Below, piece by piece: positions 40,196 to 50,266 of a stretch of 64,000 bases of DNA (position 1 is the stretch's first letter; each line of letters starts with the position of its first letter). The DNA lies in assembly GCF_015354615.1 (NCBI RefSeq), contig NZ_JACAVQ010000008.1, forward strand, positions 1-64,000, given 5' to 3'. The notes under the pieces were generated by a model. It did not search any database. It was not told the origin of the DNA and was given only the letters and a program-made list of their open reading frames with translations. This stretch comes from Aliidiomarina indica (GTDB lineage: Bacteria > Pseudomonadota > Gammaproteobacteria > Enterobacterales > Alteromonadaceae). Both the position numbers and the translations under genes were made by a program.

Positions 40196-42937
40196 ATGAG
40201 CCAATCGCGCAGCACCTTTGTTCCAGATTCTAGCCTCCATGACCATCAAGGCTATCGTTGGATCTGGTTACCCAACAACTTTCCTGTATTGCTCGTTCAT
40301 ATGCCGGAAGCTCAGCACAGTGCCGCCTCTTTTGCGGTAAACGCTGGGCATTTTCATGATCCTGACAATGCCCCTGGCATCGCCCATTTCCTAGAACATA
40401 TTCTCTTTCTTGGTTCCGAACGTTGGCCTGATCCAGACGCATTTGGACAGTTCGTGCAACAGCAAGGTGGCCACTACAATGCGTGGACCGGCACTGAACA
40501 CAGTAATTTCTATTTTTCGGTACAGGCGGATGCGTTTGCTGAAGGGCTAGAGCGCTTTCATTCGTTATTGCACGAACCCTGCTTTGATCCCGCTTGGGTC
40601 GAAAAGGAACGGCAGTCCATAGAAGCTGAGTATCGACTCAAGCGCAAAGATGAGCTGCGCAGATTGTATGAAGTACATAAGGTAACTGCGAATAAAAAAC
40701 ACCCATTTGCCAAGTTCTCTGTTGGAAATGCACAAACGCTCGCAGACCAACCGGATTTAAGCATACGGGAACGTCTCATCGAGTATTATCAAACCCATTA
40801 TCAGCCTCAGCATAGCACGCTCGTTTTAGTAGGCCCGCAATCCTTAGATCATCTGGCGCAACTTGCTAGAGACACGTTTGATCCCTTTGCTAATCGACAA
40901 ACTGAGTCAACGCGGTGTGATCTTCCCGATGAACCCATGTACCTGCCGGAGCAGCTCGGCAGTTTTATCTATGTGCGCCCAATTAAACAAGCAAGTCGAT
41001 TAATTATTACCTTTCCCTTACCTGATATTAATCACGACTACTTGCACAAAACCACATCCTTTATAGCCCATTTACTCGGTTATGAAGGCCCGGGAAGCCT
41101 ATGTCATTGGCTGCGAGAACAACTGTGGATTACCGAGTTGTCTGCCGGTGGAGGCATGAGTGGATATAACTTTAAGGATTTCACCCTTAACTTACAGTTA
41201 ACCGATGCGGGTATGCTGCGCATCGATACTATTTTGCAGGCGTGTTTCCAGTTTATCCGCACGGTGGCAAAGCAAGGCTTAGAGCCTGAGCTTTATGCTG
41301 AGCGGCAAAAGATGATTGGCCTTGCCTACCGATTCCCGGAAAGTGTTCGCCCGGTAGATCTGGCATCTCAGCTTTCTATTAATATGTTGCACTATCATCC
41401 TGATCACGTTATCAGCGGCGACTACCGAATGGACGGACTCAATCTCGAATTTGCCGAGCAGCTGCTTGCGCTCATGCGCCCAGAGCGCTGCAGAGTGACC
41501 GTGATTCACCAAAGTGTACCGGTTAGCCAACGCTCCAAATATTATCATGCAGAGTATTCGACTATCCCGATACGCTCTGACCAGCTTGAGCAGTATCAGC
41601 GCGACTTAACCGATATTCGTTTTCAGGTGCCCAAAACCAATCCATATATTCCAGAGCGGCTTGATCCATTGGCACTTGAAGCGGTGCCTAACAGCCAACA
41701 AGACGATACCAACCCTAGGCTCTATGCAAAAGCGCCTGGCGTGAAACTCTGGCATCTACAAGAAACCGAGCTCGCTGTACCCCATGCACATATCTATCTT
41801 TCGTTGCAATTACCTCTTTCTAATGCCAGCGCCCGTAATCATGCCATTAGTCGCATGTGGTGTGAGCTGGGTCAAGATGCACTCAACGAGCAATTTTATG
41901 ATGCAGAAGTTGCTGGAATTCACTTTAACTTGTACACGCAAAGTTCAGGTATCACACTGCATATTGCAGGCTTTTCGGATCGTCAACCAGACCTATTTAA
42001 AGATTTAGTTACCACATTGGCGGCGTTACGTCCGAATGCCGAACAGTTTTATACGGCGCGTGATCAGATGCGACGCAATTGGGAGGCTATGCATCAGCAC
42101 AAACCCATCAACTATCTCTTTTCGATACTGCATCACAAGCTACAGTATGGTGCGTTTACGGCACAGCAGTTAGCCGATAGCATCGCTGATTTGGATTATG
42201 AGCATTACCTCAACCTTTTGCCTGGAATGTTGCGGGATGCCCAGGCAATTCTATTGATTTATGGGGATAGCGAAGCAACGACAGCACGCCACTTAGCCCA
42301 CTGGGTTAGCGAAAATTTCCCTGTGGTTGCAAAACCAAAAACCCCTATTGCGCGGCATGTAAGCAGATTAGAAGAAGGCGTGGTTGAGGCCTCTTTTTAC
42401 AGTGCTCACACCGACCATGCGTGTGCTTGGTTTTATCAAGGGCGAACAACGGATATGGCTGAAAAGGCCAGTTTTTTAATGCTCAATCAGCTGCTATCGC
42501 CGCGCTTTTTTAATGCATTACGCACCGAACGTCAGCTAGGTTACTTGGTTGGATCAAGTTATGTGCCAATGCACGGTTTGCCCGGCCTCCTCTGCTACAT
42601 TCAAAGTCCGAGTCATAACGCCGAGCAATTGAGCGATGAGATGACAGCCTTCGCGGGACAGTTTGTGCAGGAGTTGCAGGCCCTCGATGATGACGCTTGG
42701 GAAAAGGCTAAACATGCAATTCTCACCCATTTAGGAGAAAAGTCGGTTGGATTGCGCTCCAGAGCACAACGCATGTGGAGTTCTATTATTAATAACCAGG
42801 GTGAGTTTGGCCTTGCCGAGCGCATCATGGAACAGGTACATACGTTAGAGAAAGGTGACTTTGTACGCTTTGCCGCAGAGCGTTTGGTGCACTCCCCCAA
42901 TGCCATGGTTATGCGTTCAACCCGCGATCAAAGCTAA
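40196..42937 (+). CDS. M16 (insulinase/pitrilysin family) zinc protease
   Basis: The 913-residue protein has the inverted zinc motif HFLEH (residues 64-68; His64 and His68 ligands, Glu67 catalytic) and a distal Glu near residue 145 (SIEAEY), the spacing found in pitrilysin. Two active-like/inactive halves follow, with RTERQLGYLVGSSY near the C-terminus typical of the family. There is no clear signal peptide, so it may be cytoplasmic, unlike E. coli Ptr. The start has no strong Shine-Dalgarno visible beyond AGAGG. Confidence 0.93.
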   Translation: MSQSRSTFVPDSSLHDHQGYRWIWLPNNFPVLLVHMPEAQHSAASFAVNAGHFHDPDNAPGIAHFLEHILFLGSERWPDPDAFGQFVQQQGGHYNAWTGTEHSNFYFSVQADAFAEGLERFHSLLHEPCFDPAWVEKERQSIEAEYRLKRKDELRRLYEVHKVTANKKHPFAKFSVGNAQTLADQPDLSIRERLIEYYQTHYQPQHSTLVLVGPQSLDHLAQLARDTFDPFANRQTESTRCDLPDEPMYLPEQLGSFIYVRPIKQASRLIITFPLPDINHDYLHKTTSFIAHLLGYEGPGSLCHWLREQLWITELSAGGGMSGYNFKDFTLNLQLTDAGMLRIDTILQACFQFIRTVAKQGLEPELYAERQKMIGLAYRFPESVRPVDLASQLSINMLHYHPDHVISGDYRMDGLNLEFAEQLLALMRPERCRVTVIHQSVPVSQRSKYYHAEYSTIPIRSDQLEQYQRDLTDIRFQVPKTNPYIPERLDPLALEAVPNSQQDDTNPRLYAKAPGVKLWHLQETELAVPHAHIYLSLQLPLSNASARNHAISRMWCELGQDALNEQFYDAEVAGIHFNLYTQSSGITLHIAGFSDRQPDLFKDLVTTLAALRPNAEQFYTARDQMRRNWEAMHQHKPINYLFSILHHKLQYGAFTAQQLADSIADLDYEHYLNLLPGMLRDAQAILLIYGDSEATTARHLAHWVSENFPVVAKPKTPIARHVSRLEEGVVEASFYSAHTDHACAWFYQGRTTDMAEKASFLMLNQLLSPRFFNALRTERQLGYLVGSSYVPMHGLPGLLCYIQSPSHNAEQLSDEMTAFAGQFVQELQALDDDAWEKAKHAILTHLGEKSVGLRSRAQRMWSSIINNQGEFGLAERIMEQVHTLEKGDFVRFAAERLVHSPNAMVMRSTRDQS

Positions 42938-43026
42938 TTGCGCTAGCTGCAAGTTACCGCCTACGGGTTGCTTGCAGCGCGATGTGCGGCAACTTTTGTG
43001 ACTACTTCATGTTTTGCTCACGTTAT

Positions 43027-43064
43027 AAAAAAAGCGCTGGAACATCCTGTTGACGTTCCAGCGC
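43027..43064 (-). terminator. Intrinsic terminator downstream of fadJ
   Basis: Minus strand 10-bp stem GCGCTGGAAC/GTTCCAGCGC with an 11-base loop, followed by seven T residues; it lies between convergent genes. Confidence 0.85.
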
Positions 43065-43088
43065 CTATCCTGACCCTTTAAACATTAT

Positions 43089-45215
43089 CTAGTCGTAAAA
43101 TTTACGTCCCTCTGCCGCCATATCGAGGAGTAATTTACACGGCTTAAAGCGATCCCCTTCCGTCTTAGCATAATGCTGCAAACGTTCAACCACATGCGCC
43201 ACACCCAGGCTGTCCATATAACGGAATGGGCCGCCTCGGAACGGTGGAAAGCCGATGCCATAGATAGCACCAATATCGCCATCACGAGGTGAGCGAATAA
43301 TGTCATCCTGCAAACACCACGCGGCCTCATTGAGCATCGGTAACACGCAACGTTCTGACATTTCTGCGCTATCCAGTTTGCTCTGTGGGGTAATATCAAA
43401 CAAGCTATACACGCTCGTATCTACCTGCTTATCCTTAGTTTTCTTGTCGTATCGATAGAAGCCTTTCTTGGTTTTTCGCCCTTTACGGCCATCATCAAGC
43501 AACTTACTAAACGCATCCGGTGCTCGGAATCGATCCCCTAGCTCATCCGCAAGAATAGGTGCCACTTTTGCTGCAACATCAATTCCAACTTCATCTAATA
43601 AGGTTATTGGCCCAACCGGGAAGCCAAATTTCACCAGGTTTTTATCTAAGGTCTCAATCGGTTCCCCGGCCAATAACAAGCGTGCGGCTTCATTCATGTA
43701 CGGCGCAAGTATGCGGTTCACGTAAAAGCCAGCACCGTCTTTCACGACAATAGGTGTTTTACCCTGCTTTTTCGCAAACTCAACCGTCGTCGCAATCGTT
43801 TCATTCGACGTACCTGAGTGCGTAATGATTTCAGCCAATGGCATTTTTTCTACTGGCGAGAAATAATGCAGACCAATCACCTGCTCAGGGCGCTCTGCCT
43901 TTGCCGCAATTTTAGTGATTGGGAGTGAGCTAGTATTGGTTGCAAAAATTGTGTGTTTGCCGGCATTGTTTTCAATATCCGCCACCATATTCTGCTTTAG
44001 TTCTAAATCTTCAAACACCGCTTCGACAACGATATCTGCATCTTTAAAGCCGCTATAATCGAGGGTACCGGTGAGCATGAGAAGATCTCGCTGCACTTCG
44101 GTTTTACGCATAATTTTGCGCTTCAATTTAGGCTCAAGCAATTTCGAATGATAGGACAGCGCATTCTTAATGCCGTCATGATTGATGTCTTTCAATCGCA
44201 CCGGCACTTTTGCTTTACTGATCGTGACATGCGCAATACCGCCACCCATCAAGCCACCTCCAAGCACGCCCGCCTTTTTTACTTTCTCAGGCTGCACGCC
44301 ATCAGCGCCGGTTTCTTTCTTAATTTCAGTGGTCGCGAAGAAAATATTACGCAACTGATAGGATTCGGAAGACATGGCTAATTCACCAAAGCAGCGCGCC
44401 TCATACTCTAATCCCGCTTGCATACCCTTGCTCATGCCATATTTCACTGTCTCAATAATTTTATCTATTGCTGGATAATTGCCATGGGCTTTCTTCTGCG
44501 CCTTCTCGCGCGCTTTACTGAAAAGAACACCACTGAGAGGCCCTTCAAGCACTTTGCCCATCAAATTCAACTTGGGCTTACGCTTTTTCGGCTTCCCTTT
44601 CAGTGCTTTCTCCACTGCGGCTTCAAGTAGAATGCTTTGCGGAACAATTTCATCCGCCAAACCCATTTTTAATGCTTGTTTCGGGCGTAACTGTTTTCCC
44701 GTCAGCATCAAGGTTAACGCTTCTTGAACTCCCACTAAGCGCGGCAAACGTTGAGTACCGCCTGAACCGGGTAATAATCCAAGTTGAACTTCAGGTAAAC
44801 CCAACACAGTTTTCGACGAATCACTGATCACGCGTGCGTGGCAGGCGAGGGCTAATTCCAGCCCGCCTCCTAGCGCCGGTCCATGAATCGCGGCAACAAC
44901 TGGTATTTTTAACGATTCGAGGCGGTCAAATAGAGCTTGGCCTTGACGTGCCAAGCTTTCCGCATCAGCGGCTGTTTCGCATTCACTGATCATGCGAATA
45001 TCAGCGCCAGCCACAAACGAGCTAGGCTTTCCGCTGATGAATACCAACCCTTTCAATTGACTATCCGATTCAACCTGTTCCATTAAGTCAGCGACTTCGT
45101 CGGCAAAGGTCGATTTTAAGGTGTTCATGGATTCGCCCGGAACATCAATGGTTACCACACCAATACGATCATCGCGGACTTCGAGGGTAAAAGCTTTCTT
45201 CGCGTTATTCGTCAT
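43089..45215 (-). CDS. fadJ: Fatty acid oxidation complex alpha subunit FadJ
   Basis: FadJ combines enoyl-CoA hydratase and 3-hydroxyacyl-CoA dehydrogenase. The 708 residues have an N-terminal crotonase domain (1-190; [12 protein letters not shown] and [21 protein letters not shown]), an NAD-binding 3HCDH domain starting [10 protein letters not shown] (about residue 316) and C-terminal 3HCDH domains (about 495-705). Its start overlaps the fadI stop by one base (TAATG). The pairing with FadI rather than FadA identifies the fadIJ type. Confidence 0.94.
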   Translation of the reverse strand: MTNNAKKAFTLEVRDDRIGVVTIDVPGESMNTLKSTFADEVADLMEQVESDSQLKGLVFISGKPSSFVAGADIRMISECETAADAESLARQGQALFDRLESLKIPVVAAIHGPALGGGLELALACHARVISDSSKTVLGLPEVQLGLLPGSGGTQRLPRLVGVQEALTLMLTGKQLRPKQALKMGLADEIVPQSILLEAAVEKALKGKPKKRKPKLNLMGKVLEGPLSGVLFSKAREKAQKKAHGNYPAIDKIIETVKYGMSKGMQAGLEYEARCFGELAMSSESYQLRNIFFATTEIKKETGADGVQPEKVKKAGVLGGGLMGGGIAHVTISKAKVPVRLKDINHDGIKNALSYHSKLLEPKLKRKIMRKTEVQRDLLMLTGTLDYSGFKDADIVVEAVFEDLELKQNMVADIENNAGKHTIFATNTSSLPITKIAAKAERPEQVIGLHYFSPVEKMPLAEIITHSGTSNETIATTVEFAKKQGKTPIVVKDGAGFYVNRILAPYMNEAARLLLAGEPIETLDKNLVKFGFPVGPITLLDEVGIDVAAKVAPILADELGDRFRAPDAFSKLLDDGRKGRKTKKGFYRYDKKTKDKQVDTSVYSLFDITPQSKLDSAEMSERCVLPMLNEAAWCLQDDIIRSPRDGDIGAIYGIGFPPFRGGPFRYMDSLGVAHVVERLQHYAKTEGDRFKPCKLLLDMAAEGRKFYD

Positions 45216-46528
45216 TATTCCGTCTCCAATATCACTGCAGCACCTAAGCCACCTGCTGCGCAGGCAGTGGTGAGTGCGGTGCCACCGCCGCGGCGTTGAA
45301 GCTCGCGCAGGGTTTGCGTCAGCATACGCGCCCCGGTTGCCGCAAACGGATGACCGTAAGCAATCGAACCACCCAACACGTTGAATTTCGATTCATCAAT
45401 CTCACCGATAGCTTCGGAACGATTGAGCTTATCTTTGGCAAATTTCTGACTGGCAAACATTTTAACGTTCGCTAAGGTTTGCGCTGCAAAGGCTTCATGC
45501 ATATCAATAAGATCAAGATCACTCAGCTTCATTCCCGCGCGTTCGAGAGCCAATGGCGTCGCATAAGACGGGCCCATGAGCATATCTTCGTACACATCGA
45601 TGGCAGAAAATGCATAGCTGCGAATGTAGCCGAGGGGGGTGTAGCCCAATTCTTTCGCACGGCTTTCAGTCATCATCAGTACTGCTGCTGCACCATCCGT
45701 GAGTGGTGTCGCATTAGCTGCGGTTACGCTTCCGTGTTTTTTATCAAATGCCGGACGCAACTTGGCATAACCGGCTAAATCGGAGTTTTCGCGAATATTA
45801 TTATCGCGCTCAAGGTACTCCTTAAATGGCGACACATGCGCCACCATTACTTCATCGCTCAACAGGCCTTTTTCCCAAGCCTCATGCGCTCGTTGGTGCG
45901 ACCGATGGGCTAACTTATCTTGGTCTTCCCGAGAAATACCATGTGACTTCGCCATTTGCTCAGCGGTTTGGCCCATGGTTAAGCCTGTGGAATATTCGGC
46001 AACCGCCGGCGGAACTGGCATTAAGTCTTTAAACCGCAACCGCTTTAGAATGCTTAAACGCTGGCCAAGACTGCGCGCCTTGTTTAAATCAACTAACGCC
46101 CGCGCTAAAGTTTTTGACACACCAATAGGTAGCACCGAGGAAGAATCCGAGCCACCCGCGATACCGACCGAAATAGTACCTGCCAACATCGCCTCAGCAA
46201 CACTCACTGCCGATTGGAAACTGGTGGCACAAGCTCTACTGACGCTGTACCCATCGGTAGTGACCGGTAAACTAGTCGCCAACACAATTTCTCGTGCAAT
46301 GTTGGGCGCCTCGGGCATTTGTACCACTTGACCAAATACCAATTGATCCACGATGTTCGGATCCAAGCCCGTTTTCTGAATCAATTCTTGCACCACCATA
46401 GCGCCCATATCCAATGCAGGTACGCCATGGAAAAAACTTGCTTGCTTCGCAAATGGTGTTCTTAAGCCTGCTACAATCGCTATGCGATCACCTTGGGGGG
46501 TTCGCAAACTTTGTCCCGGAGCTGACAT
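45215..46528 (-). CDS. fadI: Acetyl-CoA C-acyltransferase FadI (beta-ketothiolase)
   Basis: FadI is the thiolase of the second beta-oxidation complex. The 437-residue protein has the nucleophilic Cys in [17 protein letters not shown] (about residue 98), the His in [13 protein letters not shown] and [17 protein letters not shown], and the terminal catalytic Cys in [10 protein letters not shown]. It heads the fadIJ operon; a FadR-type palindrome lies 21 bp upstream. Confidence 0.95.
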   Translation of the reverse strand: MSAPGQSLRTPQGDRIAIVAGLRTPFAKQASFFHGVPALDMGAMVVQELIQKTGLDPNIVDQLVFGQVVQMPEAPNIAREIVLATSLPVTTDGYSVSRACATSFQSAVSVAEAMLAGTISVGIAGGSDSSSVLPIGVSKTLARALVDLNKARSLGQRLSILKRLRFKDLMPVPPAVAEYSTGLTMGQTAEQMAKSHGISREDQDKLAHRSHQRAHEAWEKGLLSDEVMVAHVSPFKEYLERDNNIRENSDLAGYAKLRPAFDKKHGSVTAANATPLTDGAAAVLMMTESRAKELGYTPLGYIRSYAFSAIDVYEDMLMGPSYATPLALERAGMKLSDLDLIDMHEAFAAQTLANVKMFASQKFAKDKLNRSEAIGEIDESKFNVLGGSIAYGHPFAATGARMLTQTLRELQRRGGGTALTTACAAGGLGAAVILETE

Positions 46529-46860
46529 ATATATCCCCTACTCGTTTAGTGGTCTGACCACGAATCACTCTCGATTCTACTGAGATTTATAGAAAAATAA
46601 AACCTTCGCTTTATCATAAGTGATTTCTAGTATAGATGATTGATGCGAACCCACATGGAATCCGTACTCATGATATCTTGTGTTAGGGCCGTACAATCCC
46701 CATATATCGCAATATGATGTTGGTTATCGTAAATCAGACATGGGCAAGGAACTCAGGATTGCGCTAGCGGTCAATGAAATCGCAATTATTTCAATCGTGC
46801 GCACATAGGTTTGATTCGATACCATTACGCCGAACCTATCAACAACAAAAAGAGGTAGTT
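46529..46860. other. Intergenic region between divergent fadIJ and moxR operon
   Basis: A 332-bp gap between divergent genes. It contains the FadR-like palindrome near fadI and presumably promoters for both operons, but I find no convincing -35/-10 pair. No gene is supported in it. Confidence 0.6.
46549..46561. promoter_or_regulatory. FadR-type operator upstream of fadIJ
   Basis: GTGGTCTGACCAC is a perfect palindrome matching the FadR core TGGTCNGACCA. It is 21 bp from the fadI start, placed to repress beta-oxidation genes when acyl-CoA is absent. Confidence 0.7.
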
Positions 46861-47820
46861 ATGGCCGCAGCGGTCGCATTTAGGCAACTTCAGGACTACT
46901 TAAATACTCAGGTACTAGGTCAGCCAAGCTTGGTTGAACACCTGTTAATTGCCATTCTCGCCGATGGGCACCTGCTTGTTGAAGGGCCTCCTGGCCTGGC
47001 GAAAACCCGCGCGGTACAGGCGCTATCTAAAGGGGTCGAAGGGAATTTTCACCGTATCCAGTTTACTCCCGATTTACTCCCTGCGGATCTCACTGGAACC
47101 GATATCTATCGTCCTGAAACTGGCGAGTTCGTATTTCAGCAAGGTCCCCTCTTTCATAACTTGGTACTGGCAGATGAAATCAACCGGGCGCCGGCCAAAG
47201 TGCAATCGGCACTGCTTGAAGCTATGGCTGAACGACAAATCACTGTCGGACGCAGTACCTACCCATTACCCGCTTTGTATACCGTGATGGCCACGCAAAA
47301 CCCGATAGAGCAGGAAGGCACCTACCCGTTACCAGAAGCGCAACTCGACCGTTTTCTACTGCACTTGTCGCTCGACTACCCAGATGCGGTTACCGAGCAG
47401 CAAATTCTTACACTCACGCGCAGTGAGCGCCTTGAAGGCGAAATGGAGATGACAGCACCGGTTTCGCAAGATGCTATTTTTGCAGCACGTAAAGAACTGC
47501 TTACGTTGCACATGGAACCCGATGTAGAAGCCTATTTGGTCGCTTTAATCATGGCAACACGCCACCCCGCAGATTACGATGAAGAGCTCGCACAATGGAT
47601 AGCAATTGGTGCAAGCCCTCGGGCGACCATTGCTCTCGATCGATGTGCGCGGGCTAAAGCTTGGCTAGCTACACGTGATTTTGTGACGCCGGGTGACGTC
47701 AGTGCGCTGTTGCATAACGTCCTTCGCCATCGGTTAATCCTCAGTTATGAAGCAGAGGCTGATGGCATTCAGAAAGATCAGGTTATCGATCGCATATTGC
47801 AATGCGTACCTGCGCCTTAA
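46861..47820 (+). CDS. MoxR-family AAA+ ATPase
   Basis: The ~319-residue ATPase has Walker A in EGPPGLAKTRAVQAL, Walker B LADEINRAP, and the MoxR-typical QNPIEQEGTYPLPEAQLDRF. ATG at 46861 has GAGG upstream; a longer reading has no homology. MoxR ATPases act with VWA-domain proteins as chaperones for assembly of other complexes. It starts a six-gene operon with DUF58 and VWA proteins. Confidence 0.92.
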   Translation: MAAAVAFRQLQDYLNTQVLGQPSLVEHLLIAILADGHLLVEGPPGLAKTRAVQALSKGVEGNFHRIQFTPDLLPADLTGTDIYRPETGEFVFQQGPLFHNLVLADEINRAPAKVQSALLEAMAERQITVGRSTYPLPALYTVMATQNPIEQEGTYPLPEAQLDRFLLHLSLDYPDAVTEQQILTLTRSERLEGEMEMTAPVSQDAIFAARKELLTLHMEPDVEAYLVALIMATRHPADYDEELAQWIAIGASPRATIALDRCARAKAWLATRDFVTPGDVSALLHNVLRHRLILSYEAEADGIQKDQVIDRILQCVPAP

Positions 47821-47845
47821 TGGTGCGGATGAGGGCTCATAGGCT

Positions 47846-48814
47846 ATGTCGAATTCGGTAAAATCGACCCCATTTTCATCTCAGGATTGGCTGGCGGCGC
47901 ATCATGCCAACGGGTTTTCGTTGAGTATGCCGGAATTGCTTGCCTATCGCGCCTGCCCGCTGCGCTTACCGATGCCAAAACGACAAGGTACCGTTCGCCA
48001 AAGCGGCAATAAACTGAGCCGCTTTCGCGGTCGCGGGATGGAGTTTGATGAAGTTCGGCATTATCAGGCGGGAGATGACATTCGAGCCATCGATTGGCGC
48101 GTTACTGCACGTACGGGTAAAACCCACACCAAGTTATTTCGCGAAGAAACTGAACGGCCGGTGTTTGTCTGTGTCGACTATGGTCAAAGCATGTTATTTG
48201 GTTCCGAGCTTCTGTATAAATCAGTGCAAGCGGCTCACATTGCCGCCGGTGTGTGTTGGCATGCCATTCAACGGGGTGATCGGATTGGCGGGTTGATTTT
48301 TAATGCATCAGCACACATGGAAGTACGTCCGCAAAGCCGCCAGCATGGGGCATTGATGCTGCTGAAACAGCTTATCGCCATGCATCCGGAGCGCCCTCAA
48401 ACATTTGCTAAACATCCAGAGCCGCAACGCTTAGTTAAACAGATTCAGCGATTGCACACCCTTTGCCGTCCCGGTGCTGACGTAGTGATTATCAGTGATT
48501 TCTCTGAGCTCAACGATGAAAGCCTTAGCCTCTTACGCGGCTTACGCCGCCATCACGCAGTAACCGCTATCTTAGTGGACGACCCTTTAGAACATTCGTT
48601 GCCAACGGCACTGAGAAGCGAATGCCAATTTTATGATGGCGAACAGCAGCGACAAGCACTACTAAACGATCCTGGTTATCGCACTGAGTGGCAACATCGT
48701 GCGGAGAATTGGCGTGCACAACGCCTGCAGTTGTTGCGTCAGGTCGGAATTCCTGTGTATACGGTCAGTGCTGCCTTACCTGCCGAACAGCAGTGGCATG
48801 AGGTGCGTGCATGA
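47846..48814 (+). CDS. DUF58 domain protein
   Basis: The 322-residue protein contains the DUF58 core (RGMEFDEVRHYQAGDDIRAIDWRVTART, about 60-85) followed by a VWA-like fold with VIISDFSEL. It is the standard partner of MoxR. Its molecular function is not established. The next gene begins inside its stop codon (ATGA overlap). Confidence 0.88.
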   Translation: MSNSVKSTPFSSQDWLAAHHANGFSLSMPELLAYRACPLRLPMPKRQGTVRQSGNKLSRFRGRGMEFDEVRHYQAGDDIRAIDWRVTARTGKTHTKLFREETERPVFVCVDYGQSMLFGSELLYKSVQAAHIAAGVCWHAIQRGDRIGGLIFNASAHMEVRPQSRQHGALMLLKQLIAMHPERPQTFAKHPEPQRLVKQIQRLHTLCRPGADVVIISDFSELNDESLSLLRGLRRHHAVTAILVDDPLEHSLPTALRSECQFYDGEQQRQALLNDPGYRTEWQHRAENWRAQRLQLLRQVGIPVYTVSAALPAEQQWHEVRA

Positions 48815-49278
48815 ATCCGCTTGATCAATTGCACGATATTGTTCCGCCCGAACCCGTGGGCTGGTGGCCGCTAGCCTGGGGCTGGTGGGTTCTCATCGTG
48901 ATCCTGCTTGTGGCAGGAAGCATTGTTCTTTGGCGTACACTAAGCCGGTATTCTAAATTGCGACCACAGCGTTTAGTGTTGGCGCAATTACAGCAACCTC
49001 ATAGTAGCCTAACCCAAGTAAATATTACCCTTAAACGCGGCTTGCTTATGGCCAATGGGAATACGCCTTGTGCTCATTTACACGGTGATGATTGGTTTGA
49101 CTACTTGGTAACTTCTTTACCGAGTCGCCATCAGGCCGATTTCCAAGCGCAACTTGCTCCCTTCCGAGATCGTCTATATCAAGCACATCAAGCTGACGAT
49201 GTGACTCGCTATCAGGCATTAATTCGACAGTGGGCGCAACGGTCATCCCGCCTTGAAAAAGGGGGTGGTCATGCTTGA
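48811..49278 (+). CDS. DUF4381 membrane protein
   Basis: This 155-residue protein has one membrane helix (about 25-45) after a short proline- and tryptophan-rich N-terminus (PPEPVGWWPLAWGWW) and a cytoplasmic helical remainder, matching DUF4381 proteins found in bat-type operons. It overlaps the gene before by four bases and the gene after by eight. Confidence 0.82.
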   Translation: MNPLDQLHDIVPPEPVGWWPLAWGWWVLIVILLVAGSIVLWRTLSRYSKLRPQRLVLAQLQQPHSSLTQVNITLKRGLLMANGNTPCAHLHGDDWFDYLVTSLPSRHQADFQAQLAPFRDRLYQAHQADDVTRYQALIRQWAQRSSRLEKGGGHA

Positions 49279-50266
49279 GTTTGCTTGGCCTTTGCTATTC
49301 TGGTTATTGCCATTGCCACTGTTAGTGCGCTTCTTGCTGCCCCGCATTCAACGCACCGCCGCGGCAATTTGGATGCCTCAGGCCCGCTATCTTGCACCTG
49401 AGTATGAAGCGAAAGCCGGCGGGCATTGGGCGCGCTGGATTTTACCCAGTCTAATTTGGATTGCGCTTGTATCCGCCGCTGCTCAGCCCCGTTGGGTAGG
49501 CGACCCTATTGCGCTGAACCCCGAAGCTCGCGAAATCATGATTGCCCTTGATCTGTCTGGCAGTATGCAAATGGACGACATGGAACGAAACGGCCGCGCA
49601 GTCACACGGTTAGAAGCCGCCCATTCCATCTTAGCCGACTTCATTCGCCGGCGTACCGGTGATCGCATAGGCCTCATTGTCTACGCCGATTCGGCACACG
49701 TTTACGTGCCCATTACTTCTGATTTAGAAACCGTAGCAACCATGGCGGAAGAAGCTTTTATTGGCCTCGCTGGACAACGCACCGCACTTGGCGATGCGAT
49801 CGCCCTATCGATTCGCTATTTCCTCGAACGTGAGAGCCAAGAGCGTGTCGTGCTGATGCTCACCGATGGTATGATCAATACGGGTCAAATTAATGCCGAA
49901 CAAGCCCTACAACTAGCGCGAAATCATGATGTCAGAATTCATACCATTGGCATTGGCTCCGATGAAGTCACAGTGCAGGGCATCTTTGGTGAACGCCGTT
50001 TGAATCCTAGCGCAGATCTGGATGAAATATTCCTCAATGAACTCGCTCGCGCCACTGGCGGCGAATACTTTCGGGCCCGCAGCAGTTCGGAAATGGAGCG
50101 CATCTATGAGCTCATTGACCGACTTGAACCTATCGCCAATGACGAACAATATCTTCGTCCTCAGCGCAGTTTAGTGCATTACCCAGTGAGCGTAGCACTG
50201 CTCGCCCTTGTGCTTATGTTATTGCCGTCACCACGTCAATTCGGGGGCCGCACATGGAAATCATAA
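49271..50266 (+). CDS. VWA-domain membrane protein (BatA-like)
   Basis: The 331-residue protein has N-terminal membrane segments (about 5-25 and 55-75), a von Willebrand factor A domain with the MIDAS motif DLSGSM (about residue 93) and a C-terminal membrane helix. ATG at 49271 is preceded by GGGGGTGG. BatA proteins in Bacteroides and other bacteria are linked to aerotolerance or stress, but the role here is unknown. Confidence 0.88.
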   Translation: MLEFAWPLLFWLLPLPLLVRFLLPRIQRTAAAIWMPQARYLAPEYEAKAGGHWARWILPSLIWIALVSAAAQPRWVGDPIALNPEAREIMIALDLSGSMQMDDMERNGRAVTRLEAAHSILADFIRRRTGDRIGLIVYADSAHVYVPITSDLETVATMAEEAFIGLAGQRTALGDAIALSIRYFLERESQERVVLMLTDGMINTGQINAEQALQLARNHDVRIHTIGIGSDEVTVQGIFGERRLNPSADLDEIFLNELARATGGEYFRARSSSEMERIYELIDRLEPIANDEQYLRPQRSLVHYPVSVALLALVLMLLPSPRQFGGRTWKS

